Assembly (NCBI GenBank): GCA_002167465.1 | Contig: NHBL01000017.1 | Coordinates: forward strand, 11,422 to 40,787 | Length of the DNA stretch: 29,366 bases | Origin: a bacterium TMED6 | Lineage (GTDB): Bacteria; Fidelibacterota; Marinisomatia; SCGC-AAA003-L08; D37C17 | Direction: 5' to 3' | Program-made: the position numbers and the translations under genes | Part shown: positions 16,480 to 24,417 of the stretch, piece after piece | How the letters are laid out: the number at the start of each line of letters is the position of its first letter | How positions within the stretch are numbered: the first letter of the stretch is position 1 | Notes under the pieces: generated by a model | What the model saw: only the letters and a program-made list of their open reading frames with translations | What the model was told of the DNA's origin: nothing | The model's database searches: none

Positions 16480-17340
16480 TTATGATGATAGTGCATTTGC
16501 ACCACTTACAATTTCTATAATTTCTGTTGTTATTGCTGATTGTCTTGCTTTATTATACTGAAGACCCAAATCTCTAATCATATCACCAGCATTTTCTGTA
16601 GCATTTTCCATTGCCAACATCCTAGCAGCCTGTTCTGAAGCATATGATTCTAAAAGAAATTGCCAAATTTGTACATTAATATGTTTAGGAATTATTCCTT
16701 TTAAAATCTGTTCTTTTGAAGGTTCATATAATTTATCTAATTGTATTAAACTATCTTTTGATTCATTTTTTTTCAGAGGCAAAAAATCTACATCTTTAAT
16801 TATTTGAGTAGCTAAACTTTTAAATTCATTATAATACACCTTAACTTGATCAACTTTTTTAGATATAAATAAATCTACTATGGCATTACCAAATTTAATT
16901 GCATGATCAAAATTTAAATCAGCCCAAAAATCTATATGCTCTGAAACCATTTCAAATTTTCTATTTGAAAAATAATCTCTACTTTTTTTACCTATAGCAA
17001 TAACCATTGCATTATCTTTACCATTAGTATTTATATCAGTTTGAGCTTTCTTTAAAATATTTGTATTAAATGCACCAGCCATACCCCTATCTGACGTTAT
17101 AACAACATATAATGTTTTGGAAATTTTTCTTTGCTCCATTAGATTAAAATTTATATCACCACATTCAGATAACAAATCATTCATAAGCATTGAAAGTTTG
17201 CTAGAATAAGGTCTACATTGCTCCATATTAGATTGAGATGATCTAAGTTTAGCAGCAGCTACCATTTTCATTGCACTCGTAACCTTTTGAATGCTTTTGA
17301 TAGATTTAATTCTACCTCTAATTTCTTTTAAATTTGCCAT
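16480..17340 (-). CDS. atpG: ATP synthase F1 gamma subunit (rotor shaft)
   Basis: 286 residues. The N-terminal helix (LKEIRGRIKSIKSIQKVTSAMKMVAAAKL region) and the C-terminal helix (MLAMENATENAGDMI..., ARQSAITTEIIEIVSGANAL) form the coiled coil that turns inside the alpha3beta3 ring; both are well conserved. The middle holds the Rossmann-like domain with ITSDRGMAGAFN. No chloroplast-type regulatory insertion is present. It sits between atpA (1-base overlap) and atpD (13-base gap), with an AAAGGG site before the ATG. Confidence 0.97.
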   Translation of the reverse strand: MANLKEIRGRIKSIKSIQKVTSAMKMVAAAKLRSSQSNMEQCRPYSSKLSMLMNDLLSECGDINFNLMEQRKISKTLYVVITSDRGMAGAFNTNILKKAQTDINTNGKDNAMVIAIGKKSRDYFSNRKFEMVSEHIDFWADLNFDHAIKFGNAIVDLFISKKVDQVKVYYNEFKSLATQIIKDVDFLPLKKNESKDSLIQLDKLYEPSKEQILKGIIPKHINVQIWQFLLESYASEQAARMLAMENATENAGDMIRDLGLQYNKARQSAITTEIIEIVSGANALSS

Positions 17341-18857
17341 TAAAACCCTTTTGCGAAATCACTTAATGCATTTTTTAACTGATTAGAATCCTCATCAGAT
17401 AACCCACCTGATTCTCGTATGTTAGTTAAGATAGTTGAATGTGAAGCGTCAAGAAAATCATAAAGCTTTTCTTCAAACTCTTGAATTCTTTCTAATTCAA
17501 TATTATCTAAAAAACCTTGAGAACCAGCAAATATAAGTACAATTTGTTTTTCTGTATCTATAGGTGAATATTGTTTTTGCTTTAATATTTCTAGTAATCT
17601 TGCACCCCTAGTCAATTGAGCTTGGGTAGCATCATCTAAATCTGAGCCAAACTTTGCAAAGGCTTCTAATTCTCTATATTGAGCTAGTTCAAGCTTTATT
17701 GAGCCAGCAACTTTTTTCATTGCTTTTATTTGCGCATTACCACCTACTCTAGAAACTGACAAACCAACATCAACTGCAGGTCTTTGACCGGAATTAAATA
17801 AATTTGTTTCTAAAAATATTTGTCCATCAGTAATTGAAATTACATTTGTAGGAATATATGCAGATAAATCACCTTCTTGTGTTTCAATTATAGGTAATGC
17901 TGTTAGTGAGCCTGAACCTAAAGATTCACTTGATTTTGCTGCCCTTTCTAATAATCTACTATGCAAATAAAATACATCACCAGGGTAAGCCTCTCTTCCT
18001 GGTGGCCTTCTTAAAAGTAATGACATTTGTCTGTAAGCTACTGCGTGTTTAGATAAATCATCATAGATTATTAATGCATCCATTTCGTTATCTCTAAAAT
18101 ATTCTCCCATTGTTACACCAGCATATGGTGCTAAAAATAATGATGGAGCGGGATCCATAGCATTTGCAGTAACTACTGTGGTATACTCCATTGCTCCACT
18201 CTCCTCAAGTTCAGCAACAACTTTTGAAACAGTTGATGCTTTTTGCCCTATAGCTACATAAATACAATAAACTGGACTATCTGTTTTGTGGGTTGACTTT
18301 TGATTTATTATTGTATCTACAGCAATTGCTGTTTTTCCTGTTTGTCTATCACCAATTATTAATTCTCTTTGACCTCTTCCAATAGGAATCATAGCATCAA
18401 TTGCTTTGATGCCAGTTTGAAGTGGTTGATTAACAGGGCTTCTTTCAAGAACTCCTGTAGCTTTACGCTCTACAGGCATAGATTTTTCAAAATTAATTTC
18501 CCCTTTACCATCCAATGGCTGACCTAAAGGATTAACCACTCTTCCTAAAAATTCTTTTCCAACACCCACTTCAAGAACTTTTCCTGTTCTTTTAACAAGA
18601 TCACCTTCTTTAACTAATCTGCTATCACCAAAAAGTACAATACCTACATTTTCTTCTTCTAGATTCATAGCCATGCCAAAAACACCATTCGGTAATTCTA
18701 CCATTTCAGATGATAATACATTTTCTAGACCTTGAACTCTCGCAACACCATCACCTACCATAATTACTTCACCAACCTCAGAAACATCAAAATCTACTTT
18801 ATGATTATCTAATTGTTTTTGTAAAGAATCTATAATTTGACTAGTATTTATATCCAT
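17340..18857 (-). CDS. atpA: ATP synthase F1 alpha subunit
   Basis: 505 residues, the usual size. The nucleotide-binding P-loop GDRQTGKT is at 169-176, then [43 protein letters not shown] and the [12 protein letters not shown] segment. The alpha sites bind nucleotide without catalysing. A GGAG site lies about 8 bases from the ATG. The 21-base gap to atpH and 1-base overlap with atpG keep it in the operon. Confidence 0.98.
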   Translation of the reverse strand: MDINTSQIIDSLQKQLDNHKVDFDVSEVGEVIMVGDGVARVQGLENVLSSEMVELPNGVFGMAMNLEEENVGIVLFGDSRLVKEGDLVKRTGKVLEVGVGKEFLGRVVNPLGQPLDGKGEINFEKSMPVERKATGVLERSPVNQPLQTGIKAIDAMIPIGRGQRELIIGDRQTGKTAIAVDTIINQKSTHKTDSPVYCIYVAIGQKASTVSKVVAELEESGAMEYTTVVTANAMDPAPSLFLAPYAGVTMGEYFRDNEMDALIIYDDLSKHAVAYRQMSLLLRRPPGREAYPGDVFYLHSRLLERAAKSSESLGSGSLTALPIIETQEGDLSAYIPTNVISITDGQIFLETNLFNSGQRPAVDVGLSVSRVGGNAQIKAMKKVAGSIKLELAQYRELEAFAKFGSDLDDATQAQLTRGARLLEILKQKQYSPIDTEKQIVLIFAGSQGFLDNIELERIQEFEEKLYDFLDASHSTILTNIRESGGLSDEDSNQLKNALSDFAKGF

Positions 18858-18878
18858 TATTTCTCCAAATAATTAAAC

Positions 18879-19418
18879 TTATTTATTTACCATGCTTTGT
18901 TTTAATTTTTCTAATTTTGTTGATAAACTTCCATCAATAAGAGTGTTACCAACCTTTAATTTTATTCCACCTAAAATTGTTTTATCAGTAATATTTTGAA
19001 TAGAAATATTACTCTTAGTTTTTGATTCAATACTAGAAACTAATTCAGACAATTCAGTCTCGTTTAATTGATAAGCAGTTGTTGCTTTGACTATAATATG
19101 GTTTTCAGAGCTTAGCATTAATTTTTGATATTTTGTATTTATAGATTCTAAATGATTAAAATCAATATTATCTAGCAAACAAAAAACTACATTTAATTGT
19201 TGAGTGCTTAGATTGTCCAAAAATATTTTTGACAATATATCTTTTTTAGTATTCAAATCAATTCTTTTAGTTGATAAAAATTGTTTAAACTTGTTAGAAG
19301 TGTTTGAAATCTTAGATAAAACAGATAATACTTCTGAACCTAATTGATCTATCTTGTTTTCTTTAAAAACTGAATATATTGCTTTTGCAGATTTATCAAT
19401 TTTTTTATTCTGATTCAT
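18879..19418 (-). CDS. atpH: ATP synthase F1 delta subunit
   Basis: 179 residues, as expected for the peripheral-stalk OSCP/delta protein. An N-terminal helical bundle is followed by the family's C-terminal pattern: IIVKATTAYQLNETELSELVSS, then the TILGGIKLKVGNTLIDGSLSTKLEKL ending, close to the usual LIGG..I..GD.viDgSv...L..L. It joins the b subunits to the top of F1. The start overlaps the atpF stop by one base. Confidence 0.93.
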   Translation of the reverse strand: MNQNKKIDKSAKAIYSVFKENKIDQLGSEVLSVLSKISNTSNKFKQFLSTKRIDLNTKKDILSKIFLDNLSTQQLNVVFCLLDNIDFNHLESINTKYQKLMLSSENHIIVKATTAYQLNETELSELVSSIESKTKSNISIQNITDKTILGGIKLKVGNTLIDGSLSTKLEKLKQSMVNK

Positions 19419-19903
19419 TAAGCCTGACCTATCTCATCAACTACATCATTAACAAATTTTCTATTGTCATTATTGTCGAGATTTTTTTCAATTAACTTTG
19501 AGGCCGCTTTAATTGATAATTCAACCGCAGCAGTTTTAATTTCTTTTACAGCCTTTTCTTTTTCAACATTAATTGACTGTAAAGCACTTTCTGTTTCCAA
19601 CTCGGCCTTTTTCTTAGCTTCCTCTACTGCATCAGAAACCATTTTTTCTTTGACAGACTTTGCCTCTGATAAAATAGATTGAGCTTCAGCATGAGCCTCC
19701 TGCTTAATCTTCTCATAATCTGAAGTAGCTTTTTCAGCATCTTCTTTAGCAACTGCCGCAGAATTAAGAGCATCTCTAATTTCTTTCTCTCTGTTTTCAA
19801 GAGCAGAAATAATAGGCCCCCAAGCTACCTTACTTAGTACAAAAAGCAGCAACAGAAATGTTACTACGGACCATAAAAGAGGCCCTCCATGAACTTCAAC
19901 CAT
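19418..19903 (-). CDS. atpF: ATP synthase Fo b subunit
   Basis: 161 residues. One N-terminal membrane helix (about 9-27, LLWSVVTFLLLLFVLSKV) is followed by a long Ala/Glu/Lys-rich coiled coil (28-150). This is the peripheral stalk that holds the stator. Only one b-type gene is present, so the stalk is probably a homodimer. The ribosome binding site AGGAG sits 7 bases before the ATG, right after the small hairpin at 19918-19932. Confidence 0.95.
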   Translation of the reverse strand: MVEVHGGPLLWSVVTFLLLLFVLSKVAWGPIISALENREKEIRDALNSAAVAKEDAEKATSDYEKIKQEAHAEAQSILSEAKSVKEKMVSDAVEEAKKKAELETESALQSINVEKEKAVKEIKTAAVELSIKAASKLIEKNLDNNDNRKFVNDVVDEIGQA

Positions 19904-19917
19904 ATTATGTTCTCCTA

Positions 19918-19932
19918 ACTTTTAATAAAAGT
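19918..19932 (-). other. Small hairpin between atpE and atpF
   Basis: In minus-strand RNA, ACTTTT and AAAAGT pair around a 3-base loop just after the atpE stop, and the atpF ribosome binding site (AGGAG) follows directly. This 36-base gap is the largest inside the operon. A hairpin at this place could protect the atpE message end or lower atpF translation, matching the need for many c subunits per complex. The stem is only six mostly A-U pairs, so it is a weak structure. Confidence 0.35.
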
Positions 19933-19939
19933 GTTTTTA

Positions 19940-20170
19940 CTATCCAACATTACCAGATAGTAGGAAACAAGTTACAGCACAGAATAATGCAACACCCTCA
20001 ATAAGAGCTGACATAATTAGAGCTGTAGTTCTAATATCATTAGCTGCTTCAGGCTGTCTACCGGTCGCTTCAGCTGCTGCTGCAGTAATTCTACCTATAC
20101 CACTAGCTGCACCCATTGTAACTAATCCAGCACCTAAACCTGCTGCTAATGCAATTAAACCATTTTCCAT
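19940..20170 (-). CDS. atpE: ATP synthase Fo c subunit (rotor ring)
   Basis: 76 residues, two membrane helices joined by the polar loop GRQPEAANDIR (37-47). The ion-binding carboxylate is Glu58 in SALIEGVALF. At the positions that give sodium specificity in Ilyobacter-type rings, this protein has Ile instead of Gln in helix one and Gly instead of Ser after the glutamate, which points to proton use. The strongest ribosome binding site of the operon (AAAGGAG, 6 bases from the ATG) fits the high copy number of the c subunit. Confidence 0.97.
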   Translation of the reverse strand: MENGLIALAAGLGAGLVTMGAASGIGRITAAAAEATGRQPEAANDIRTTALIMSALIEGVALFCAVTCFLLSGNVG

Positions 20171-20189
20171 TTTTTCTCCTTTGTGTTAT

Positions 20190-21188
20190 TTAATGATGTT
20201 CGTGTTCTACTACTGCCATCCCAATAAATATTGATGATAGCAATGAAAAAATATATCCTTGTAAAAATGCTACAAAAATTTCAAGTAAATTTATAGCCAG
20301 TGCCATTGGTACAGACCCTAATGCAACCCATGGTGATTTCATATTTATGATAATACCTATAAAAGCTAATATAATAATATGTCCAGCATTCATATTTGCT
20401 AATAATCTTACAGAAAGAGCAAAAGGTTTTGTTAATAACCCAATCAATTCTACTGGAATCATAATTGGTAAAAGCCAAAAAGGTACACCTGGTGTGGCAA
20501 ATATGTGTTTCCAAAAATCTTTATTTCCAAAAATAATGTATGTAAAAAAAGTAATTAATGCTAACGCAACAGTTGTGCTAAAAAATGCTGTTGAAGTTGC
20601 GCTACCAGGAATAAGGCCTAATAGATTTAGCATTACAATGAAAAAGAAAAAAGTTAGAATCAAAGGTAAAAATTTTCTTCCTTGTTTTTCACCCATATTT
20701 GGATAAACAACCTCATCTCTAATAAATACAACAAAAACCTCTAATAAATTGCCTAAACCAGACTGCACTTTTTTATCTTTTTTATATCCTATTTTAAATA
20801 ATAATATTATTATTAATGAAGCTAATACCATCATTATTAATTGCTTACTAACAATTATTTGATCATTATCTGTTTCAGGAATTAGAGAAGTACTCGGGTT
20901 CCATTTCCAATTAAGATAATTATTCAGAAAAGGAATATTGCTTAATTTGTTCCATTCATTCTTATGTAAATAAATTTTCTTTGTAAAATAATAATGGTCT
21001 CCATTTGAATCATTCCAGTCAAATGGGTTAAAAATTTCAAATGTAGTTTGATCTTGAATGTGGTGCATAATATATTCGCCATCAACTTTTTCAACATGAT
21101 GATCTGTTGGATGTAAATCGTTTGATGATTTATTAGCTCCCGGAATAGCTAAAGAAAAATAAAATAATATTAATAAAAACTTATTCAT
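20190..21188 (-). CDS. atpB: ATP synthase Fo a subunit with N-terminal extension
   Basis: 332 residues, longer than the 250-270 typical of E. coli-like forms. The first 17 residues look like a signal peptide, followed by a polar stretch to about residue 115 that contains several His pairs (HPTDHH, MHH). Membrane helices start near 116. The conserved Arg261 in SVRLLANMNAGH is the one that faces the c-ring carboxylate. The protein ends EHEHH. Long a subunits with exported-looking N-termini are known from Bacteroidota-like groups. It overlaps the AtpI-like gene upstream by 8 bases. Confidence 0.95.
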   Translation of the reverse strand: MNKFLLILFYFSLAIPGANKSSNDLHPTDHHVEKVDGEYIMHHIQDQTTFEIFNPFDWNDSNGDHYYFTKKIYLHKNEWNKLSNIPFLNNYLNWKWNPSTSLIPETDNDQIIVSKQLIMMVLASLIIILLFKIGYKKDKKVQSGLGNLLEVFVVFIRDEVVYPNMGEKQGRKFLPLILTFFFFIVMLNLLGLIPGSATSTAFFSTTVALALITFFTYIIFGNKDFWKHIFATPGVPFWLLPIMIPVELIGLLTKPFALSVRLLANMNAGHIIILAFIGIIINMKSPWVALGSVPMALAINLLEIFVAFLQGYIFSLLSSIFIGMAVVEHEHH

Positions 21189-21540
21189 TATTAGCCTTAT
21201 GGAAGGATAAAAAGGAGTTTATTTCAAAAATTTGAAAAAACACGTATGAAAACATGAATGAAATAAAAAATGGAACCATATTTACAAAATCTTGTAATAT
21301 TAGTACTAATATGGTAGTTAACATCAACATGAATCTTAAAAACATTGTACCATATATCATAGTATAAAACGTAGAATTATTAGAATTAAAATATTTTTTT
21401 GAAACCACGTAACCAAGCACCGCATTTATCATATTTATTGTAAAAGATATCAAAAAATCAAATTGATATTCAGGCCAAAAATTAAGAGCCAAGCCCCCAG
21501 CCATCACTAAAATTACAAATAAAAAAATTAAAAATGTCAT
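21181..21540 (-). CDS. AtpI-like small membrane protein
   Basis: 119 residues with about four predicted membrane helices (1-19, 26-47, 58-85, 88-106). Its place directly before atpB and after an AtpZ-like gene matches where AtpI/Atp1 proteins are found. Such proteins help assemble the c-ring or move Mg/Ca ions in some bacteria. The sequence itself gives no sharp motif, so the call leans on position and topology. It has no obvious ribosome binding site and overlaps atpB by 8 bases. Confidence 0.6.
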   Translation of the reverse strand: MTFLIFLFVILVMAGGLALNFWPEYQFDFLISFTINMINAVLGYVVSKKYFNSNNSTFYTMIYGTMFLRFMLMLTTILVLILQDFVNMVPFFISFMFSYVFFQIFEINSFLSFHKANNE

Positions 21541-21549
21541 AAAAATTTA

Positions 21550-21744
21550 CTAATTATTAAATTCTTTAATTAAGCCATATAATGAGGCAAATAGTCCAAA
21601 AAAAATACCAATTAAACTTCCAACTATTTCGCTGCCATATTTTATCCCTAACCATTTACCTAAATACAAAAAAATAAGTAATGTGACAACCATTTGTATA
21701 CCTAAGCCAGAGTACTTCATCCACTCGGAAGGCTTTTTATTCAT
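21550..21744 (-). CDS. AtpZ/AtpI-family protein
   Basis: 64 residues with two membrane helices. The pattern YSGLGIQMVVTLLIFLYLGKWLG, a short loop, then GSLIGIFFGLFASLYGLIKEF is typical of the AtpZ (F0F1-ATPase subunit, putative, gene 1) group that precedes ATP synthase operons. It likely helps Fo assembly together with the AtpI-like protein. It overlaps the bactofilin gene by 8 bases, tying the cytoskeletal and ATP synthase genes into one unit. Confidence 0.82.
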   Translation of the reverse strand: MNKKPSEWMKYSGLGIQMVVTLLIFLYLGKWLGIKYGSEIVGSLIGIFFGLFASLYGLIKEFNN

Positions 21745-22093
21745 CTAAATCTGCCTGACTATTATAATGAGCCATATCACATGTACCTGCAAACTTTGCA
21801 CCCTCTTCAATAACTAATGTGCCAGATTTAAGATTTCCAGTTAATTGAGATTCACTTCCTAAAATTATTTTTCCATCAATAATAAGATTACCTTCTACAA
21901 GTCCGCATATATGTGCTTCTTGACCAATAATGTCACCCTTAACTTTAGAACCTTTAGCAGTCCTTACTGAACCATGAGATTCAATATTGCCATTTACAGT
22001 ACCATAAATTAATAAACTGCCATCGACATTCACATTTCCATCTATTTTAAGTTCAGGACCTAAAATAGAGCCCATATCTTTATCTATTTTCAT
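21737..22093 (-). CDS. Bactofilin (polymer-forming cytoskeletal protein)
   Basis: 118 residues. The centre is a right-handed beta-helix repeat: short hydrophobic steps with glycines (VNVDGSLLIYGTVNGNIES, KVKGDIIG, LVEGNLIIDGKIILG, LTGNLKSGTLVIEEGAKFAGTCDM). Short disordered ends flank the core, as in BacA/CcmA. Bactofilins form filaments on the membrane and place peptidoglycan enzymes. The gene directly downstream of an M23 peptidase (17 bases) repeats a pairing known from other bacteria where the two shape the cell. AGGAG lies 7 bases before the ATG. Confidence 0.93.
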   Translation of the reverse strand: MKIDKDMGSILGPELKIDGNVNVDGSLLIYGTVNGNIESHGSVRTAKGSKVKGDIIGQEAHICGLVEGNLIIDGKIILGSESQLTGNLKSGTLVIEEGAKFAGTCDMAHYNSQADLDE

Positions 22094-22110
22094 AATAAAC
22101 TCCTAAATTA

Positions 22111-22749
22111 TTATTTTGATACAAATGTATCAATATCTACCACTTTTAAATTTTTAATATACTTTGATGGATTTATAACTTCACCATCTCTCCAAAGCTC
22201 AAAATGAAGATGTATTCCTTCATTTTTAACAGCAGAGCCAGAGTTGCCCATTTCAGCAATTGGTTTGTCAACCTTTATTGCATCACCAAATTTTACAAAA
22301 TTCTCTTTATTATGCATATACTTAGTAATATATCCATTTTTATGAGATATAATTATAGAATTGCCAAATTTTTTATCAAAACCTGAATAAATCACTCTGC
22401 CATTCATAGGAGAATAAATTTTTGTCCCAATACTTCCATTTATATCAATACCAAAATGATTATTATCAAAAACACTCGTAATAAAAGATGTTTCAAATTC
22501 AGAGTTATTTTTGGTTTTAACTGGATCTTTTACAAATTGAATTTTAGATATATCTTTTACAAGCGACTTCTCAATAACAATTTTTGGATTGGAAAAAAAT
22601 AAAAAATAAATTCCAAATAATGATAAGAATAAAATCATTACTGCGCTTAAAATGCCAAGATATATTGAATATTTACTTATAGAATAAGTTGTTCCAAAGT
22701 TATCTACTTCATTAGATGTTATAAATAAATTAAATTTTTTATTTTTCAT
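22111..22749 (-). CDS. M23-family peptidoglycan endopeptidase, membrane anchored
   Basis: 212 residues: a cytoplasmic N-terminus, one membrane helix (28-52) and a periplasmic LytM-type domain. The zinc ligands fit His98 and Asp102 (HFGID) and His182 in HLHFELW; His146 (KYMHNKE) and His180 would be catalytic. All four residues are there, so it should be active, not a degenerate LytM factor. No coiled coil is present between helix and domain. It probably trims peptidoglycan cross-links under control of the adjacent bactofilin. It overlaps parB by 11 bases. Confidence 0.9.
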   Translation of the reverse strand: MKNKKFNLFITSNEVDNFGTTYSISKYSIYLGILSAVMILFLSLFGIYFLFFSNPKIVIEKSLVKDISKIQFVKDPVKTKNNSEFETSFITSVFDNNHFGIDINGSIGTKIYSPMNGRVIYSGFDKKFGNSIIISHKNGYITKYMHNKENFVKFGDAIKVDKPIAEMGNSGSAVKNEGIHLHFELWRDGEVINPSKYIKNLKVVDIDTFVSK

Positions 22750-23620
22750 TTAATATTAATTCAATAATTCTTTCCAAATCTTCATCATTAGAAAAATGGA
22801 TATTGATAAATTTTTTATTTTTAGATTTATTAATTATTACTTTACTACCTAAATAATCAACTAAAGAATTTTCATATTTTGACATTTTACTTTTAAGAGT
22901 CTTTGAAATTGGAATATTTAATACTTTTTTTGATGAAGATAAACTTTTTACTAACTTTTCAGTTTCTCTAACACTTAATTTGTCTCTTTTTATTCTTCTA
23001 TATATATTTTTTATTTTTTTTGATTCTCTAAGACTAAGTAGAGCTCTTGCATGACCTTCTCTAAAATCAGGATCCTTAGATCTTAATACATTTTTAATAT
23101 CTGGAGGTAATTTATTTAAGCGTAATTTATTTGCAATTGTTGAACGATTTTTTCCTATCATTTTTGCTAGTTCAGTTTCCGAAATTGAATATTTTCCTCT
23201 TAATAAAGCATAACCTTCAGCCTCTTCAATTGAACTTAAATTATCCCTTTGTATATTTTCGATTAAGGCTAATTTTAACATATCATCATCTTTTTTAACA
23301 TCTATAATATAAACAGGCACTTTTTTAAGATTTAATTTTTTGGCAGCCCTTAATCTTCTTTCTCCTGCAATTAATTCATAAGAGTTTTTACCAGACAATC
23401 TTACTGTTAGAGGCTGTAAAATCCCATTTTCATCAATTGAATTAACAAGGTCTTGCATATTTTTATCAGAAAAAATTTGTCTTGGTTGATTTGAATTTGG
23501 TGATATTAAATTAATTTCAACATGATCTATATAGCTACCATCTGAATCTTCAGTTTGGTAATTTGGAATTAAAGCCTCTAACCCAATACCTAATGGCTTA
23601 TTTTTTTTATTTTTTTTCAT
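22739..23620 (-). CDS. parB: Chromosome-partitioning protein ParB
   Basis: 293 residues. The N-terminal motif GIGLEALIPN is typical of ParB tails that stimulate ParA. The CTP-binding domain shows GERRLRAAK (86-94) and ENIQRDNLS (121-129), and the helix-turn-helix (145-168) has SETELAKMIGKNRSTIANKLRL. A C-terminal dimerisation region follows, rich in Lys and Asn. It should load on parS sites and spread by CTP switching. I see no good match to the classical parS palindrome in this window. It follows parA by only 3 bases. Confidence 0.95.
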   Translation of the reverse strand: MKKNKKNKPLGIGLEALIPNYQTEDSDGSYIDHVEINLISPNSNQPRQIFSDKNMQDLVNSIDENGILQPLTVRLSGKNSYELIAGERRLRAAKKLNLKKVPVYIIDVKKDDDMLKLALIENIQRDNLSSIEEAEGYALLRGKYSISETELAKMIGKNRSTIANKLRLNKLPPDIKNVLRSKDPDFREGHARALLSLRESKKIKNIYRRIKRDKLSVRETEKLVKSLSSSKKVLNIPISKTLKSKMSKYENSLVDYLGSKVIINKSKNKKFINIHFSNDEDLERIIELILNEK

Positions 23621-23623
23621 ATA

Positions 23624-24403
23624 TTATTTATTCTTTGATAAAATTTCAGATACTAAATTCATATAATTTTGTGCACCCATTGATGCTGCATCATAAAGTA
23701 CAATAGGCTTTCCATGGCTTGGTGCTTCACCTAACCTAACATTTCTTTTAATAAATGTATTGTATACTTTATCTCCAAAATAATTTTTAACCTCATCAAC
23801 AACTTGCCTAGATAGCTTTAATCTATTATCATACATAGTAATTAAAATACCTTCAATCTCTAGCTCTTTATTTAAATGCTTTTGTACTAATCTAATTGTA
23901 TTTAATAATTGTGATAAACCTTCTAATGCATAGTACTCACATTGTATTGGTATAATAATAGAATCACAAGCTGTTAAAACATTTAAAGTAAGTAACCCAA
24001 GTGAAGGTGGGCTATCAATGATTATATACTTATATTTACCTAATACATTTTCCAGCCCTTCCTTTAAAAATTTTTCTCTTGCATACTGATTAACTAATTC
24101 TACTTCCGCTCCAACTAATTTTCCTGAAGCAGGTATAACATCTAAATATTTTAAATCAGTATTAATAATTGTTTTTTGAATATCCTTTTTCTTAATTAAT
24201 AAGTCATAAATTGAATCTTTATATGTACCTGGCCGAACACCCACACCCGTTGTAGCATTGCCTTGAGGATCCATATCAATTAATAGGGTCGGAGCTTCAG
24301 ATACTGCTAAATAGGATGCAATATTTACTGAACTTGTTGTTTTACCAACTCCCCCTTTTTGGTTAGATACAGCAATTATTTTTGTATTATAATAGTTTAC
24401 CAT
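23624..24403 (-). CDS. parA: Chromosome-partitioning ATPase ParA (Soj)
   Basis: 259 residues. A deviant Walker A (QKGGVGKTT, 15-23, with the signature Lys16), LIDMDPQGNATTGVG (41-55), and the Walker B strand IIIDSPPSLGLLTLN are all present. It lacks an N-terminal DNA-binding domain, so it is the chromosomal Soj type, not a plasmid type Ia. With ParB it moves replicated origins. Such genes usually lie near the replication origin, but no oriC or dnaA is visible here. A 14-base gap separates it from the metalloprotease gene. Confidence 0.96.
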   Translation of the reverse strand: MVNYYNTKIIAVSNQKGGVGKTTSSVNIASYLAVSEAPTLLIDMDPQGNATTGVGVRPGTYKDSIYDLLIKKKDIQKTIINTDLKYLDVIPASGKLVGAEVELVNQYAREKFLKEGLENVLGKYKYIIIDSPPSLGLLTLNVLTACDSIIIPIQCEYYALEGLSQLLNTIRLVQKHLNKELEIEGILITMYDNRLKLSRQVVDEVKNYFGDKVYNTFIKRNVRLGEAPSHGKPIVLYDAASMGAQNYMNLVSEILSKNK

Positions 24404-24417
24404 TTTATACCGTAAAT

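Noticed and set aside
19940..20170. Sodium-driven ATP synthase
   Set aside because: The c subunit lacks the Gln and Ser ligands of sodium-binding rings; Ile and Gly are found at those positions.
20281..20706. Extra frames on both strands within atpB
   Set aside because: atpB is unmistakable there (Arg261 motif and helices); the other frames are shadows.
21398..21416. GAAACCACGTAACC as a possible parS site near parAB
   Set aside because: It shares only the ACGT centre and one half-site with the parS palindrome, has poor symmetry and lies inside the AtpI-like coding region.
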